Notes under the pieces: generated by a model
Databases searched by the model: none
What the model was told of the DNA's origin: nothing
The model's input: only the letters and a program-made list of their open reading frames with translations
Shown: positions 9,659-19,335 of the stretch, piece after piece
Layout of the letters: every line of letters starts with the position of its first letter
Position numbering within the stretch: the first letter of the stretch is position 1
Program-made: the position numbers and the translations under genes
DNA from: Hyunsoonleella flava
GTDB lineage: Bacteria; Bacteroidota; Bacteroidia; Flavobacteriales; Flavobacteriaceae
Reading direction: 5' to 3'
Assembly (NCBI RefSeq): GCF_004310325.1
Contig: NZ_SIRT01000001.1
Location: 620,001 to 684,000, forward strand
Length of the DNA stretch: 64,000 nucleotides

Positions 9659-9825
9659 AAGAGGATAGAACTGCTTTAGTAAAGTAACACAAATTTACAT
9701 GAAAATTGTGACATCGTTTTGATAATAGGGTCTAATTATTAAAAGACAGGATATCGACAAAATGCATATAAACCTGTTAAACTGATATTTTTTTGTATAT
9801 TCGCTTGTAAAAGCCCCTAATATTA

Positions 9826-11809
9826 ATGAATTTTCTTACTTCGATATTGAGAACATTTGGTTTAGCACGCTTCAACTCTACCTTCAAGAGCTTAGTTACA
9901 TTGTGCTTTGTTTGGTTTGGTTTGAGCATTTCTTTTAGTCAGGATTTGTATGTTGACGATAACTCATATCTCTATGCTAGGGACGTTGTGCTTTTTGTAA
10001 ATGATGTATTAGACTGGAAACCACCACATCTAATATTTATATGAGAAGCGATGCACAACTGCTTCAAAATACAGATACTAAAAACTCCGATGCTGGAGTA
10101 CTATCAATTTATCAAAATCAAACAACAGGAATTTACGATTATAATTTTTGGTGCTCGCCTGTTGGCGTAAGCATTGACGGTACTCTAAATGCAAATGTTG
10201 ATTTTGATGGTACCAATATTCATGATCCAGCGGATCACACCGATCTGACGAATGTAACATCAGTTCCGTATGGTTTTATTGGTAATTCATATAATGGTAC
10301 CGCAACTCAGTTAGCAACGTACTGGATTTTTACATTGATATCTGGTGGCGGATACGCTGATTGGTCACAAGAATTAAATACAGGCAACATACCGTCGGGT
10401 TATGGATTCACCCTTAAAGGTAGTCCAAACGTAAATAATGTCTTAGATTTAAGAGGTAGACCAAATACAGGAGACATCTCAATTGATTGCACCTTTACAG
10501 GTGTTGATTCCGATCCACTTTCTGGACCAACAACTCAAGTAGAAACACTTACAGGCAACCCTTACCCATCAGCTTTGGATTTAAAGTTGTTTTTAACTGA
10601 TGGCAATGGCTCAACGTCACCTACAGGAACTAATAACAGAAATATCCTGAATGGAGAAGCTTTCTTTTGGGAGCAAATTCCCGTAGGATCACATAATCTA
10701 GCAGATTATCAAGGTGGATATAGTGTGTACACACCAGGTGACCCTACAAATCTGGCAGACAATGGTTCTTATGCGACTGCTCCATTTGAAAATTATAACT
10801 TGGATGGTAGTGTAAATGGCCCCACTGCCGGAAACACTCAAGATTTTACTACCAATATGCAAGACGATATGCCGCTGTTGGACAAGGTTTTATAGTAAGC
10901 AGTTTGGATAATGGAGGCTTGCCAGGTGGTGGAACAGCTGTGTTTAATAATGCTATGCGATTATATTTAGCAGAGGATTCTACTACAGGGGGAAATGGCT
11001 CTGTTTTTGCCAAAAATAAATCAAAAGGAAAAAGCGAAGAACATAAAAAACCTGAGGTAATTGCGATGTCTCATAATGGTATTGATTACCAGGAGATTAT
11101 TAATAACCCATTGATAATTCCTGAAATAAGGGTGCATACGAAAATAGATAACACCTTTTATAGAGAAAGTGTTATTGCATTTAGAGATGGCACTCCAAAC
11201 AATGATACTTACAATAGATTTTTTGATGGAAGAAATTATGAAGAAGGCTTAACTAGAGATGCCTATTTATTGTCTGAAGACAAGGAACTCGTTATTAAAT
11301 CAATCAATTACACTGACGACACAACCATCCCTATCGGATTAAAAACAAACAAGGACGATACGACTTTTGACATCTCAGTATATAGTCTTAAAGCCATTCC
11401 TGAAAGCGTCACTATTTATGTACATGATAAATTGAATGACACATACACAGATATACGAAATAATATGTTTAGTATTGTTTTGAAAGAAGGCCTCTATAAC
11501 GACAGATTTGAAATTGCATTCAGCAAACAGAATACGTTGAACATAGAAACAGTAGCTGCATCAGATTTTAAAATATTTGAAAACAAAAGACGTAACCACT
11601 TAGAAATCATTAATCCAAAACGTCTAGAAATAGACCATATTTTTCTTTATGATGTTTCTGGTAAGTTAGTTTTTGAGCAACCGATGTTTTCTAACAAACG
11701 GAAGCATACAGTATCCACAAAATCTTTAAGTTCTGGTATTTATGTGGTGTCTCTAAAATTATCAGACAATCAAACACTTAACAAAAAGGTTGTTATTTCT
11801 GGTAAATAA
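9826..11809 (+). pseudogene. T9SS-secreted protein gene broken by two -1 frameshifts
   Basis: Three consecutive reading frames together encode one exported protein of about 660 residues. Frame 1 (9826-about 10004) gives a signal peptide ending SISFSQ and the start of the mature protein. The reading then continues in another frame as IRLETTTSNIYMRSDAQLLQ, which already begins near 10008, before the ATG at 10041. A second shift near 10856-10866 moves into RYAAVGQGFIVSSLDNGG. Each junction is explained by loss of one base. The C-terminus (about 11570-11809) is a type IX sorting domain with the IFLYDVSGKLV and LSSGIYVVSLK motifs. It is either a decaying gene or carries sequencing errors; neither junction is in a long homopolymer. 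Confidence 0.85.
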
Positions 11810-11883
11810 AATTACCATTTCTTAAAATCCTTACGTGTTTAATTCTTTTCATTTTCATTATATTTAGCACAAATAAGCCGTTT

Positions 11884-12177
11884 ATGCTATTAATAAGTGA
11901 ACTGGAAAAATACATGCTTCCCTGCCTAAACAAGAAGTTTTTGGGTGTGGAATGTATGGGTTGTGGCTTACAACGTAGCTTTTCGTTATTAATTCAAGGT
12001 GAATTTATCGCAGCTTTTAAAATGTATCCTGCTATTTACACGTTAGTATTGCTATTTGTAGTAGTAGGCATCAATGCTGTTAAACCTTTTAAATCGTCAA
12101 ATAGAATAATTATAGTATTGGCAATATTAAATGTTGCTATCATAGTAGGAAGCTATGCTTTTAAAATTTTAATTTAA
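11884..12177 (+). CDS. DUF2752 domain membrane protein
   Basis: This is a 97-residue protein of the DUF2752 family, recognised by the motif CMGCGLQRS near residue 23 followed by two hydrophobic helices. The function is unknown. The ATG at 11884 is used here, but the same frame stays open upstream into the preceding gene and encodes a further hydrophobic stretch (LTCLILFIFIIFS) without an ATG, GTG or TTG, so the true start may be an unusual codon. The CCC-motif gene follows after 13 bases; this pair is common in Flavobacteriaceae. Confidence 0.8.
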   Translation: MLLISELEKYMLPCLNKKFLGVECMGCGLQRSFSLLIQGEFIAAFKMYPAIYTLVLLFVVVGINAVKPFKSSNRIIIVLAILNVAIIVGSYAFKILI

Positions 12178-12190
12178 CACATCTAAAATT

Positions 12191-12526
12191 ATGGAACAAC
12201 AAAAATTACCAAATGCAACCATCGCTTTAATCCTTAGTATAGTATCTTTTATAGCTTGCTGCTGTAGTATGGGTATCGGAGGTTTACTATTTTCAGGTAT
12301 AGCCTTGTTTTTAGTAAATAAAGACACAAAGTTATACCAAGAGAATCCTGAATTGTATAGTAATTTCAGTCAGTTGAAAACTGCAAAGACTATTGCTATA
12401 ATTGGTTTGGTTTTAGGCGTAATTGCTTTTGCATTGTCTATTTTCCAAATTATTTCTGCTGGAGGCTGGGAAGCTTATATGGAGCAACAACAAGAAGCTA
12501 TGGAGCAATTAGGTTTGGGCAGTTAA
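12191..12526 (+). CDS. CCC motif membrane protein
   Basis: This is a 111-residue membrane protein with two helices. The first contains the diagnostic three-cysteine run (FIACCCSMGIGG, about 20-31), and the second lies at about 60-85. The family is named for this motif and has no known biochemical role. It is adjacent to a DUF2752 gene, a pairing often seen in Flavobacteriaceae. A strong rightward terminator follows directly. Confidence 0.85.
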   Translation: MEQQKLPNATIALILSIVSFIACCCSMGIGGLLFSGIALFLVNKDTKLYQENPELYSNFSQLKTAKTIAIIGLVLGVIAFALSIFQIISAGGWEAYMEQQQEAMEQLGLGS

Positions 12527-12549
12527 TAAACCAACTTTCATATAAACAG

Positions 12550-12584
12550 AAAAGCCTTGAAGAAAAATTTCAAGGCTTTTTTTT
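12550..12584 (+). terminator. Rho-independent terminator after the CCC-motif gene
   Basis: Inverted repeat AAAAGCCTTGAA / TTCAAGGCTTTT with a short A-rich loop, followed by a run of T. It lies 24 bases after the stop at 12526. Confidence 0.85.
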
Positions 12585-12644
12585 GAGCAAAATGCTCTTT
12601 TTACATCTTTCGGAATTCACTAAAAGGAGCTCATTTTTATTATT

Positions 12645-12674
12645 AAACAAAAAGTCCCGCACTAAGCGGGACTT
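12645..12674 (-). terminator. Rho-independent terminator for the leftward nitrate transport operon
   Basis: The stem AAGTCCCGC / GCGGGACTT has a 5-base loop and is followed on the minus strand by a T run (read as CTTTTTG). It lies about 77 bases beyond the stop of the porin gene, the last gene of the nrt-like operon. Confidence 0.8.
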
Positions 12675-12750
12675 CATAAATTGGAATATCAAACTAATTA
12701 ACACTTTATATTATGAAAATTATTTCCAATTTAAATAAACACTAAAAGTC

Positions 12751-14043
12751 TTATTTCGCTGTATTTAAAAATTTTGGCTTAATAATTAACATCGCCCATG
12801 CCCAGTTTTGAGTGTCTTTTGCAGCACTTTCGGCAACGCCTTTTAATTCATACATACCGTCGGCAGCGAATAAATGGGAATATCCAATTTTTAAAGCATA
12901 ACCTTTAAATTTCTTGGAATATACCATGTCAATCTCAGTACCTAAAGATTTTTCACCACTTGGTAATTCTTGATCTCCACTAAAGTTTAGCACCTTTGCC
13001 ATTAAGCTAGAGGTATCGCTCAACTTAAAGTTTGCACTAACATGAACATCAAATAAACCAATGGTATTGATATGGTTACCTACGTAGAAATAATCCATAA
13101 AACCGTTGAATTTATGATTGGTTCCAAATGTTGGAATAAATGCTTCCGTTTTATCAGTAGTACTTGCATCATCACCACTTATTAATTCAACACCAGCTCC
13201 TAATGTTACTTTGTCTGAGGTTTTATAGGTTAAATCCAGTCCTAATAAGTAAGCGCCTCCTACATCCGTGCTACCATTAAAGAATTCTCCAGTTTGAATA
13301 AAAGCATTTGCCGCAGCTCCAAAAGCTCCTTTTTTGTATGTTAAGTGTGTACCAGCCGTAAAAAGACTATTTACCCCATCAGGATCGCTATTAGTATCAA
13401 AAGCTTGGTGCCCATAGTTTACTAATAACAAACTTGCTGCAAAACCATCCCAAGCTTTTTTTGCATATAAATGCTGCATCGTTTTGTATTGAAACGGATT
13501 GTTATTAGGATAGCCCGTACCAACATTTTGGAAACCAAAAAGAGGGCCTCCGTTATTATCAAGATCTTGATTGAAGGCAAAACCTAAATCTAGAATAAAA
13601 TCACCTTTGTATTGAATCATAGCTAAGTCATGATTCCTACCTTGCTGTGCCCAATCTAAACCACCAAAGAAACGTTGGTCATCATAAGACAAAACTTGAC
13701 GCCCAATTTTAGCAGACCAGTTTCCGCCTAATTTCAGGTCTGCCCACGCTTCAAAAATTGCGAACGAATTGTTAGCATCAACAGGAATAATTTGTGGGTT
13801 CTCACCCCAAACTAATAAATCTTGAATACTCAAGTACACTTTAAATGCTTCGGTTTGGTATCCAGCATTTAAACGCGCTCTGGTATTAATAGCAAAACCT
13901 GCATCAGCTCCATCTGGAATTAAGGTTTGAAATCCATTACGGTATTCTGCTCTTGGTCTAAATTGACCATCTAATGTAAACTGCGCTTGTGCTAATTGAA
14001 CTATCAATGCCATCAAGCCTATTAATACATATTGTTTTCTCAT
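12751..14043 (-). CDS. Alginate-export-family outer membrane porin, probably for nitrate
   Basis: This 430-residue protein has a signal peptide (ends LAQAQ) and an all-beta, 16-18-strand type barrel sequence opening with FTLDGQFRPRAEYRNGF, a start typical of the alginate export porin family. It is the last gene of the leftward run with the nrt-like ABC transporter (145 bases downstream of the second ATPase gene) and ahead of a terminator. The context suggests that it passes nitrate or nitrite across the outer membrane; this is inference. Alginate itself is unlikely as substrate since no alginate genes are nearby. Confidence 0.82.
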   Translation of the reverse strand: MRKQYVLIGLMALIVQLAQAQFTLDGQFRPRAEYRNGFQTLIPDGADAGFAINTRARLNAGYQTEAFKVYLSIQDLLVWGENPQIIPVDANNSFAIFEAWADLKLGGNWSAKIGRQVLSYDDQRFFGGLDWAQQGRNHDLAMIQYKGDFILDLGFAFNQDLDNNGGPLFGFQNVGTGYPNNNPFQYKTMQHLYAKKAWDGFAASLLLVNYGHQAFDTNSDPDGVNSLFTAGTHLTYKKGAFGAAANAFIQTGEFFNGSTDVGGAYLLGLDLTYKTSDKVTLGAGVELISGDDASTTDKTEAFIPTFGTNHKFNGFMDYFYVGNHINTIGLFDVHVSANFKLSDTSSLMAKVLNFSGDQELPSGEKSLGTEIDMVYSKKFKGYALKIGYSHLFAADGMYELKGVAESAAKDTQNWAWAMLIIKPKFLNTAK

Positions 14044-14188
14044 TGTTACTCGTTTTTAAGTTTAATTTTTTGTTTGAGTTTTTTTAATTAATTATTTTGA
14101 TTTTAGGTTGTATTTACCCTGAACTCCCAAAAATCTCATGTTTTGGTAAGCAACTTTTGTACAATAAAATACTTGTGAATTTTGCGTC

Positions 14189-15016
14189 TTAGTGCTCTAA
14201 GAAATCTATCAAATGTTTTCTGTATTTATAATAATCGTCATGTTCCAATACAGCTTTACGTGTTCTTGGTCTTTCAAAATCAATATCCAGAACATCACCA
14301 ATTTTTGCACGCGGTCCGCTAGTCATCATCACAACACGATCTGCTAAAAATATCGCTTCATCCACATCGTGGGTAATCATTACCGCTGTAATTTTTTCTT
14401 TGTTCCAAATGTCAATTAAAGTATCCTGTAATTCACCACGGGTTAACGAATCTAGCATACCAAATGGTTCATCCAGTAATAATACTTTAGGTTTTATAGC
14501 AAAGGCTCTAGCAATACCAACACGCTGTTGCATCCCTTGCGATAAGTCTGATGCACGCTTATTAAAAGCATCTTCTAAACCTACTTTCTGTAAATAATAC
14601 TTTGCAATGTCGTTACGTTGCGCTTTTGTAGCGTGTGGAAATACTTGATTTACACCTAGCATCACATTCTGTAAAGCCGTCATCCAAGGCATTAAACTAG
14701 GCGCTTGAAAAATAACACCTCTATCTGGACCTGGGCCTTTAATATGCTTACCTAATACGGATATGTTTCCTTCAGAAATTGGATTCAATCCTGCAATCAT
14801 AGACAACATAGTTGTTTTACCACATCCAGAATGCCCAATAATGGTAACAAATTCTTCTTTTTTTATTTGAAGATTTAAATGCTCTAACACCACATAATCA
14901 CCTTTTGGTGTTGGATACACTTTTTTCAAATCTTTTAAATCTAGCATCACATCTTTAGAAGGAAATCCAGAAGTTTTAGTAATAATAGTGTCTTTATTTT
15001 CAATTATTGTGCTCAT
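14189..15016 (-). CDS. Nitrate ABC transporter ATPase (NrtD-like)
   Basis: This is a 275-residue ABC ATPase. It shows Walker A GHSGCGKTT, signature LSQGMQQR, Walker B VLLLDEPFGMLD and the switch histidine in MITHDVDEA. It belongs to the SsuB/TauB/NrtD subgroup that energises uptake of small anions. The ATG at 15016 is chosen over an upstream TTG at 15043 because it avoids a 20-base overlap and leaves a 7-base gap to the preceding ATPase gene. Two ATPase genes in series beside one permease is the cyanobacterial nrtCD arrangement. Confidence 0.88.
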   Translation of the reverse strand: MSTIIENKDTIITKTSGFPSKDVMLDLKDLKKVYPTPKGDYVVLEHLNLQIKKEEFVTIIGHSGCGKTTMLSMIAGLNPISEGNISVLGKHIKGPGPDRGVIFQAPSLMPWMTALQNVMLGVNQVFPHATKAQRNDIAKYYLQKVGLEDAFNKRASDLSQGMQQRVGIARAFAIKPKVLLLDEPFGMLDSLTRGELQDTLIDIWNKEKITAVMITHDVDEAIFLADRVVMMTSGPRAKIGDVLDIDFERPRTRKAVLEHDDYYKYRKHLIDFLEH

Positions 15017-15023
15017 GATGTGC

Positions 15024-15872
15024 TTATCTAAATTGGTTAACAAAATCTTTTGGTGCTAAATCAGGAAGCAAAAACGCTTCAGAAACTTGAGATTTACGCT
15101 CTTCCCCAATATCCATTAAATACTCAATAATCGCATTTCTTGTTTTCTTATAATTAGGGTTGTCGTTCATTGCTGTCTTATCACGTGGGCGCTCAATATC
15201 AATCTTAAACTCAGGCCCTAAAGTTGCATTTGGTCCTGGACGAAGCGGTATAATACGGTCTGCCATATAAATACCTTCATCCACATCGTTAGTAATCAAC
15301 AACGCTGTACGCTTATCTTTACCCCAAATATTTAATATCTGGTCTTGCAGCGTTCCTCTGGTTAAAGCATCCAAGGCCCCTAAAGGTTCATCCATAATAA
15401 TCATATCAGGTTTCATAGATAGTGCTCTAGCCACCGCCACACGTTGTCGCATCCCACCAGATAATTCCTTAGGTAGTTTATTTATAGCAGGCGTTAAACC
15501 AACCATATCAATATAGTATGCCGCTTTACGCTTATATACCGCTTTTTCGCGTTTTGGGAACGCCTCTTTCACCGCCATTAACACATTCTGTTCAACTGTT
15601 AACCAAGGTAGCAACGAGTAATTCTGAAAAATAACACCTCGCTCATGGCTTGTACCTTCAACAGGTTTCCCTTTAAACAACACCTCGCCTTTCGTTGGCT
15701 CAAGCAATCCATTTATTAAGTTTACCAAGGTAGTTTTTCCACTTCCCGTAAACCCCACAATCGCTACAAACTCGCCCTCCTCTATCGATAAATTAATATT
15801 AGATAGCACCTCGGTAGCGTTCTCATCCGTTCCGTAGGTTTTGTAAACATTATTTAATTCTAAGTATGCCAT
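15024..15872 (-). CDS. Nitrate ABC transporter ATPase (NrtC-like, without the extra binding domain)
   Basis: This 282-residue ABC ATPase has Walker A GFTGSGKTT, signature LSGGMRQR and Walker B MIIMDEPLGALD. In the switch region the histidine is replaced by Asn (LITNDVDEG), whereas the partner ATPase has the normal His. Nitrate transporters of cyanobacteria pair two different ATPases in this way, and an asymmetric hydrolysis site is plausible here. Cyanobacterial NrtC has a C-terminal NrtA-like domain that is absent in this protein. It is separated from the permease gene by 252 bases containing a repeat. Confidence 0.86.
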   Translation of the reverse strand: MAYLELNNVYKTYGTDENATEVLSNINLSIEEGEFVAIVGFTGSGKTTLVNLINGLLEPTKGEVLFKGKPVEGTSHERGVIFQNYSLLPWLTVEQNVLMAVKEAFPKREKAVYKRKAAYYIDMVGLTPAINKLPKELSGGMRQRVAVARALSMKPDMIIMDEPLGALDALTRGTLQDQILNIWGKDKRTALLITNDVDEGIYMADRIIPLRPGPNATLGPEFKIDIERPRDKTAMNDNPNYKKTRNAIIEYLMDIGEERKSQVSEAFLLPDLAPKDFVNQFR

Positions 15873-15953
15873 TTTTAATAGTGTTTAATCGTTAATTCGT
15901 TGATACGTTTAACCGATTATACGATTAAACATTTAAACAATTCAACATTTTTA

Positions 15954-16045
15954 GGGCGTTACCACAAGGGTCGGGCTTTCACTAGTCGCTCTCTGCGAGG
16001 AGCTCCAACATGCCGTTCAATCCCTAACGCGGGTTTATCCGCCAA
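15954..16045 (+). repeat. Dispersed repeat, copy 2, inside the nrt-like operon
   Basis: The copy opens with GGGCGTTACC, continues CAAGGGTCGGGCTTTC and closes with CAATCCCTAACGCGGG and TATCCGCCA, matching the ends of the 359-531 copy. It lies between the permease and first ATPase genes, within the operon. The rest of this gap (15873-16124) shows only AT-rich sequence and a short run of imperfect repeats of GGTCTTCGGTCATCA type near 16097-16112. Confidence 0.75.
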
Positions 16046-16124
16046 CTTTATTTTTCAATTCCAAGTCAAAGTATATCCGCAAACGAGCTAAACTTCGGTC
16101 TTCGGTCATCAGTCATCCATCATA

Positions 16125-17231
16125 TTATATCGCATCAGTCTTCTCAAAAGACACCCAGTTTTGTATCGATAACATCAAGCGATCTAATAAGAAACCAATA
16201 ATACCAATAACAAACATGGCTACTATAATTTTGGCGTTGGAGTCGTTTGCACCATTTTGGAATTCTTCCCAAACAAACAATCCTAAACCAGGACTTTGTG
16301 CTAAAAGCTCAATAGCAATTAATACCATCCACGCTACAGATAAGGTAATTTTTAAACCTGTAAAAATTAATGGTAAAGACGATGGTAATATTATTTTAAA
16401 AACCTTTTGGAAATTCCCTAATTTTAAAACCTTAGCAACGTTGATGTAATCTTTATCTACAGATGAAACTCCCATAGACGTGTTTACCAATGTGGCCCAC
16501 ATAGAACATAAACCAACTGCTATAAACGAAATACTAAACGAGCTATCCTCACTAGAATCAATCAATAATGTTTTTACAATCATAAACACTAATAAGTACC
16601 AAACTACTGGCGATACAGGTTTAAAAATTTGAATAAACCAATTAAACGCACTTTTTAAAGTTGGACTCAACCCTATAAAAATACCAAGAGGCACAGCAAT
16701 AAGTAACGCTAAAAAGAACCCTGCAAAAACGGTTTTTAAACTTCTAAAGATTTGATCTACGAATGATGGGCGTCCCGTATACACAATAGGATCTTTACCT
16801 TCAGCAACACGTTTTTCATTTAAGGCTGCAGTTTTTTCTTTAAAAGCAGCTTTATCTGCACTAATTAAGGCGTGGTCGTTAAGTAACGATTGAAACGATG
16901 TCCAAACTTGTGAAGGTGACGGCAAGGTGTTAGGCTGACAACTCGTATCGCCACTAGCAATACAAGCAGCCATGTCGTCTGCTGCAGCTTGCCCCTGTTC
17001 GTTTAGTGCTTTCTCAATTCTAAATTCAGCTTCAACATTGTAAAGCGCCTTTGCGCCTAAATGCCATAATCCTAAAAATAATAGAACGGAAGCAACAGGT
17101 ACAATGACTTTACGTAAAAAGGCTTTGTAATCTTCCTTTTCTAGCTTCCCCGTGAATAGATCTTTAAATGTACTTAAAAAGCCTAATCCCATAAATTTGG
17201 TTACTTTTCCTAATGTTACACTTTGCTTCAT
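16125..17231 (-). CDS. Nitrate ABC transporter permease (NrtB-like)
   Basis: This 368-residue BPD-type permease has one N-terminal helix at about 45-65, a long soluble stretch at about 70-160 with two cysteines, then the five-helix core with the EAA-type cytoplasmic loop (VDKDYINVAKVLKLG). NrtB proteins are usually about 275 residues, so the extra periplasmic segment of about 90 residues is unusual; it may help dock the lipoprotein binding subunit. The gene lies in the leftward operon between the binding protein (upstream) and the ATPases, with repeat-containing gaps on both sides. Confidence 0.86.
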   Translation of the reverse strand: MKQSVTLGKVTKFMGLGFLSTFKDLFTGKLEKEDYKAFLRKVIVPVASVLLFLGLWHLGAKALYNVEAEFRIEKALNEQGQAAADDMAACIASGDTSCQPNTLPSPSQVWTSFQSLLNDHALISADKAAFKEKTAALNEKRVAEGKDPIVYTGRPSFVDQIFRSLKTVFAGFFLALLIAVPLGIFIGLSPTLKSAFNWFIQIFKPVSPVVWYLLVFMIVKTLLIDSSEDSSFSISFIAVGLCSMWATLVNTSMGVSSVDKDYINVAKVLKLGNFQKVFKIILPSSLPLIFTGLKITLSVAWMVLIAIELLAQSPGLGLFVWEEFQNGANDSNAKIIVAMFVIGIIGFLLDRLMLSIQNWVSFEKTDAI

Positions 17232-17268
17232 GATTCTTTTATTTAGATAGTGTTTAGTGTTTGTGTAT

Positions 17269-17354
17269 TGTCATTTCGACAGAACGAGGAACGAGTGACG
17301 AGAAATCTCAAAAGTAATGATGAGATTCCTCCTCATACTTCGCTCGGAATGACA
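17269..17354. repeat. Long imperfect hairpin repeat (TGTCATTTCGA...TCGGAATGACA)
   Basis: The left arm starts TGTCATTTCGACAGAACGA and ends GAGAAATCTCA; the right arm starts TGAGATTCCTC and ends CTTCGCTCGGAATGACA. The two arms pair over most of their length. Elements with these ends are, from general familiarity, widespread in Bacteroidota intergenic regions. This copy lies between the binding-protein and permease genes and could form an mRNA hairpin that alters expression between them. Confidence 0.8.
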
Positions 17355-17366
17355 AATGTTATCTTA

Positions 17367-18758
17367 TTACTGTACAGCCTTGTCTTTATTACCAATTTCA
17401 AAACTGTTGATGTATCCAATAGGATCTTTAGCATCATACGTTGTACCGTCTATAAAATCTCCAGTAGCTGGTTTGTACCCATCAGTTGTTGGAATATCAC
17501 TAGCAGGAATATTACCTTCTTCTACTAGAAGTTTAGCAGCTTTAGTCCAAATATCTGGTCTGTAAATATCTTTTATAGTTGATGCGTACCAATCTGCAGG
17601 CTTAGCTTCAGGAATTTGTCCCCAACGTCTCATTTGCGTTAAAAACCATATACCATCAGAATAGAATGGGTATGTTGCATTGTACTTGTAGAATACATTA
17701 AAGTCTGGCATCTCACGCTTATCGCCTTTTTCAAATTCAAAAGTACCTGTCATTGAGTTTGCTAATACCGCTTCGTCTGCACCTACGTATTGACTCATAG
17801 ATAATATTTTTACAGCCTCTGCTCTATTTCCTGGTTCGTCTAGCCACTTCCCTGCTCTAATTAACGCTTTAGTTACAGCAATTGCAGTGTTAGGGTTTTC
17901 ATCCACAAATTTCTTAGTCATTACAAATACTTTTTCTGGATTATTTTTCCAAATATCATAGTTGGTAGTAACTGGTACACCTATACCTTTAAATACCGCT
18001 TGTTGATTCCATGGCTCTCCTACACAGTACCCATAAATAGTACCTGCTTCTAGCGTTGCAGGCATTTGTGGCGGAGGTGTAACAGATAGTAAAACCTCAG
18101 CATCAATTTGTCCTTGTACGTTATCAGCAGTATACATACCTGGGTGGATACCCGCTGCTGCTAACCAATATCTTATTTCGTAGTTATGCGTAGAAACTGG
18201 GAATACCATACCCATTTTAAATGCCTTACCACTGTTTTTGTATTCAGTAATTACAGGTTTAAGTGCATCTGCTTTTATAGGGTGTATTGGTTTACCATCT
18301 GCATCTTTAGGTACGTTTGGCTTCATTTTAGACCAAACATCGTTAGATACTGTAATACCATTACCATTTAAATCCATAGAGAATGGCGTAACTAATTCTG
18401 CTTGACGACCAAAACCTGCGCCTGCAGCAATTGGCTGACCTGCCAACATGTGAGAACCGTCTAATTGACCATCAATAACACGATCTAATACGTTTTTCCA
18501 ATTAGATTGTGCTTCAACAGAAACAAATAAGCCTTCATCTTCGAAGAACCCTTTTTCTTTAGCAATAGCTAAAGGTGCCATATCTGTTAATTTGATAAAC
18601 CCAAAGGTTAATTGTGGTTTTTCAATTTCTAATGTTTTTGTTGTACTTGCTGGAGTAGCTTCAGCTACAACAGTTTCCTTTTTCTTTTCGCCACCACAAG
18701 CAAATAGTAACACTGCTAAGGGTAAAATCCAAGAGGTACGTTTTAATAGAGATTTCAT
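17367..18758 (-). CDS. ABC transporter substrate-binding lipoprotein (NrtA/CmpA family)
   Basis: This is a 463-residue protein with a lipoprotein signal (AVLLFAC, Cys21) and the NrtA/CmpA/SsuA-type fold, opening with [23 protein letters not shown] in the family position. The length of about 440 mature residues fits NrtA and CmpA better than shorter SsuA or TauA proteins. Its gene is first in the operon with permease, two ATPases and porin and sits beside nitrate reductase genes, so nitrate is the likely ligand. The palindrome TAAGTATTTATACTTA lies 23 bases upstream of the ATG. Confidence 0.88.
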   Translation of the reverse strand: MKSLLKRTSWILPLAVLLFACGGEKKKETVVAEATPASTTKTLEIEKPQLTFGFIKLTDMAPLAIAKEKGFFEDEGLFVSVEAQSNWKNVLDRVIDGQLDGSHMLAGQPIAAGAGFGRQAELVTPFSMDLNGNGITVSNDVWSKMKPNVPKDADGKPIHPIKADALKPVITEYKNSGKAFKMGMVFPVSTHNYEIRYWLAAAGIHPGMYTADNVQGQIDAEVLLSVTPPPQMPATLEAGTIYGYCVGEPWNQQAVFKGIGVPVTTNYDIWKNNPEKVFVMTKKFVDENPNTAIAVTKALIRAGKWLDEPGNRAEAVKILSMSQYVGADEAVLANSMTGTFEFEKGDKREMPDFNVFYKYNATYPFYSDGIWFLTQMRRWGQIPEAKPADWYASTIKDIYRPDIWTKAAKLLVEEGNIPASDIPTTDGYKPATGDFIDGTTYDAKDPIGYINSFEIGNKDKAVQ

Positions 18759-19335
18759 ATTTATAGTTTTTAACTGTTTTCTAAGTATTTATACTTAATT
18801 TTTAAGCAAATATATAAGTACATTTAGATATACCCCATGTTAAACCCCATAAACACACCTCTTTTTATCCATAAAACAACCTGCTAAAACACAGATTCTA
18901 ATTACAACTAACTCATTACCAATAATTTTAAATGATTTTTTACACAGGTAGATTTACGTAAACTACTACGTATAAACATGCTAATGTTAATAACATTTTA
19001 CGTATGTTTTACTTAGAATGGGAAAGGTTGAACAGAAAATTGTGGATTTTTGTGATTGATACTACGTAGTTTTGCTATTTAAATGAACGTTTTATCTTTT
19101 GCTAAATATATCTGTAGGCCTTCTTGTTGAACATTTGGAATATAAGAAACTCGAAATGCTGATTTTGCATAAAATTGGAAGAGTGATGTGACAGGACAAC
19201 AAAAATTAAATAGGTTGTCTAAACTAAATTGTACATTTTCTGAAATTTAAAGTAAGTAATACAATATTGGTGAAAACCTTAAACTTTGTAATAAAAATTC
19301 TGAAATAAGTTATTAGTAACATATTTTGTGCTAAA
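18759..19335. other. Regulatory intergenic region upstream of the nrt-like operon
   Basis: A gap of 577 bases with no credible gene. It holds the palindromic operator at 18782-18797, and four TACGTA hexamers at 18955, 18967, 18999 and 19063. The last is inside the 10-base palindrome ACTACGTAGT. There is also a near-palindrome ATGTTA-A-TAACAT at 18984-18996. The region from 19100 to 19335 shows nothing recognisable. Genes on both sides run leftward, so it also receives the 3' end of the 416-residue gene. Confidence 0.6.
18782..18797. promoter_or_regulatory. Palindromic operator TAAGTA-TTTA-TACTTA upstream of nrtA-like gene
   Basis: Perfect inverted repeat with 6-base arms and 4-base spacer. 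It is 23 bases upstream of the ATG at 18758. The identical 16-base sequence occurs upstream of nirB at the same distance. The geometry (6-4-6) fits a Crp/Fnr dimer, and a Crp/Fnr gene is in the cluster. Confidence 0.75.

Noticed and set aside
12751-14043. Name 'alginate export' taken literally
   Set aside because: No alginate genes are present, and the gene sits in a nitrate transport operon; the family name describes the fold only.
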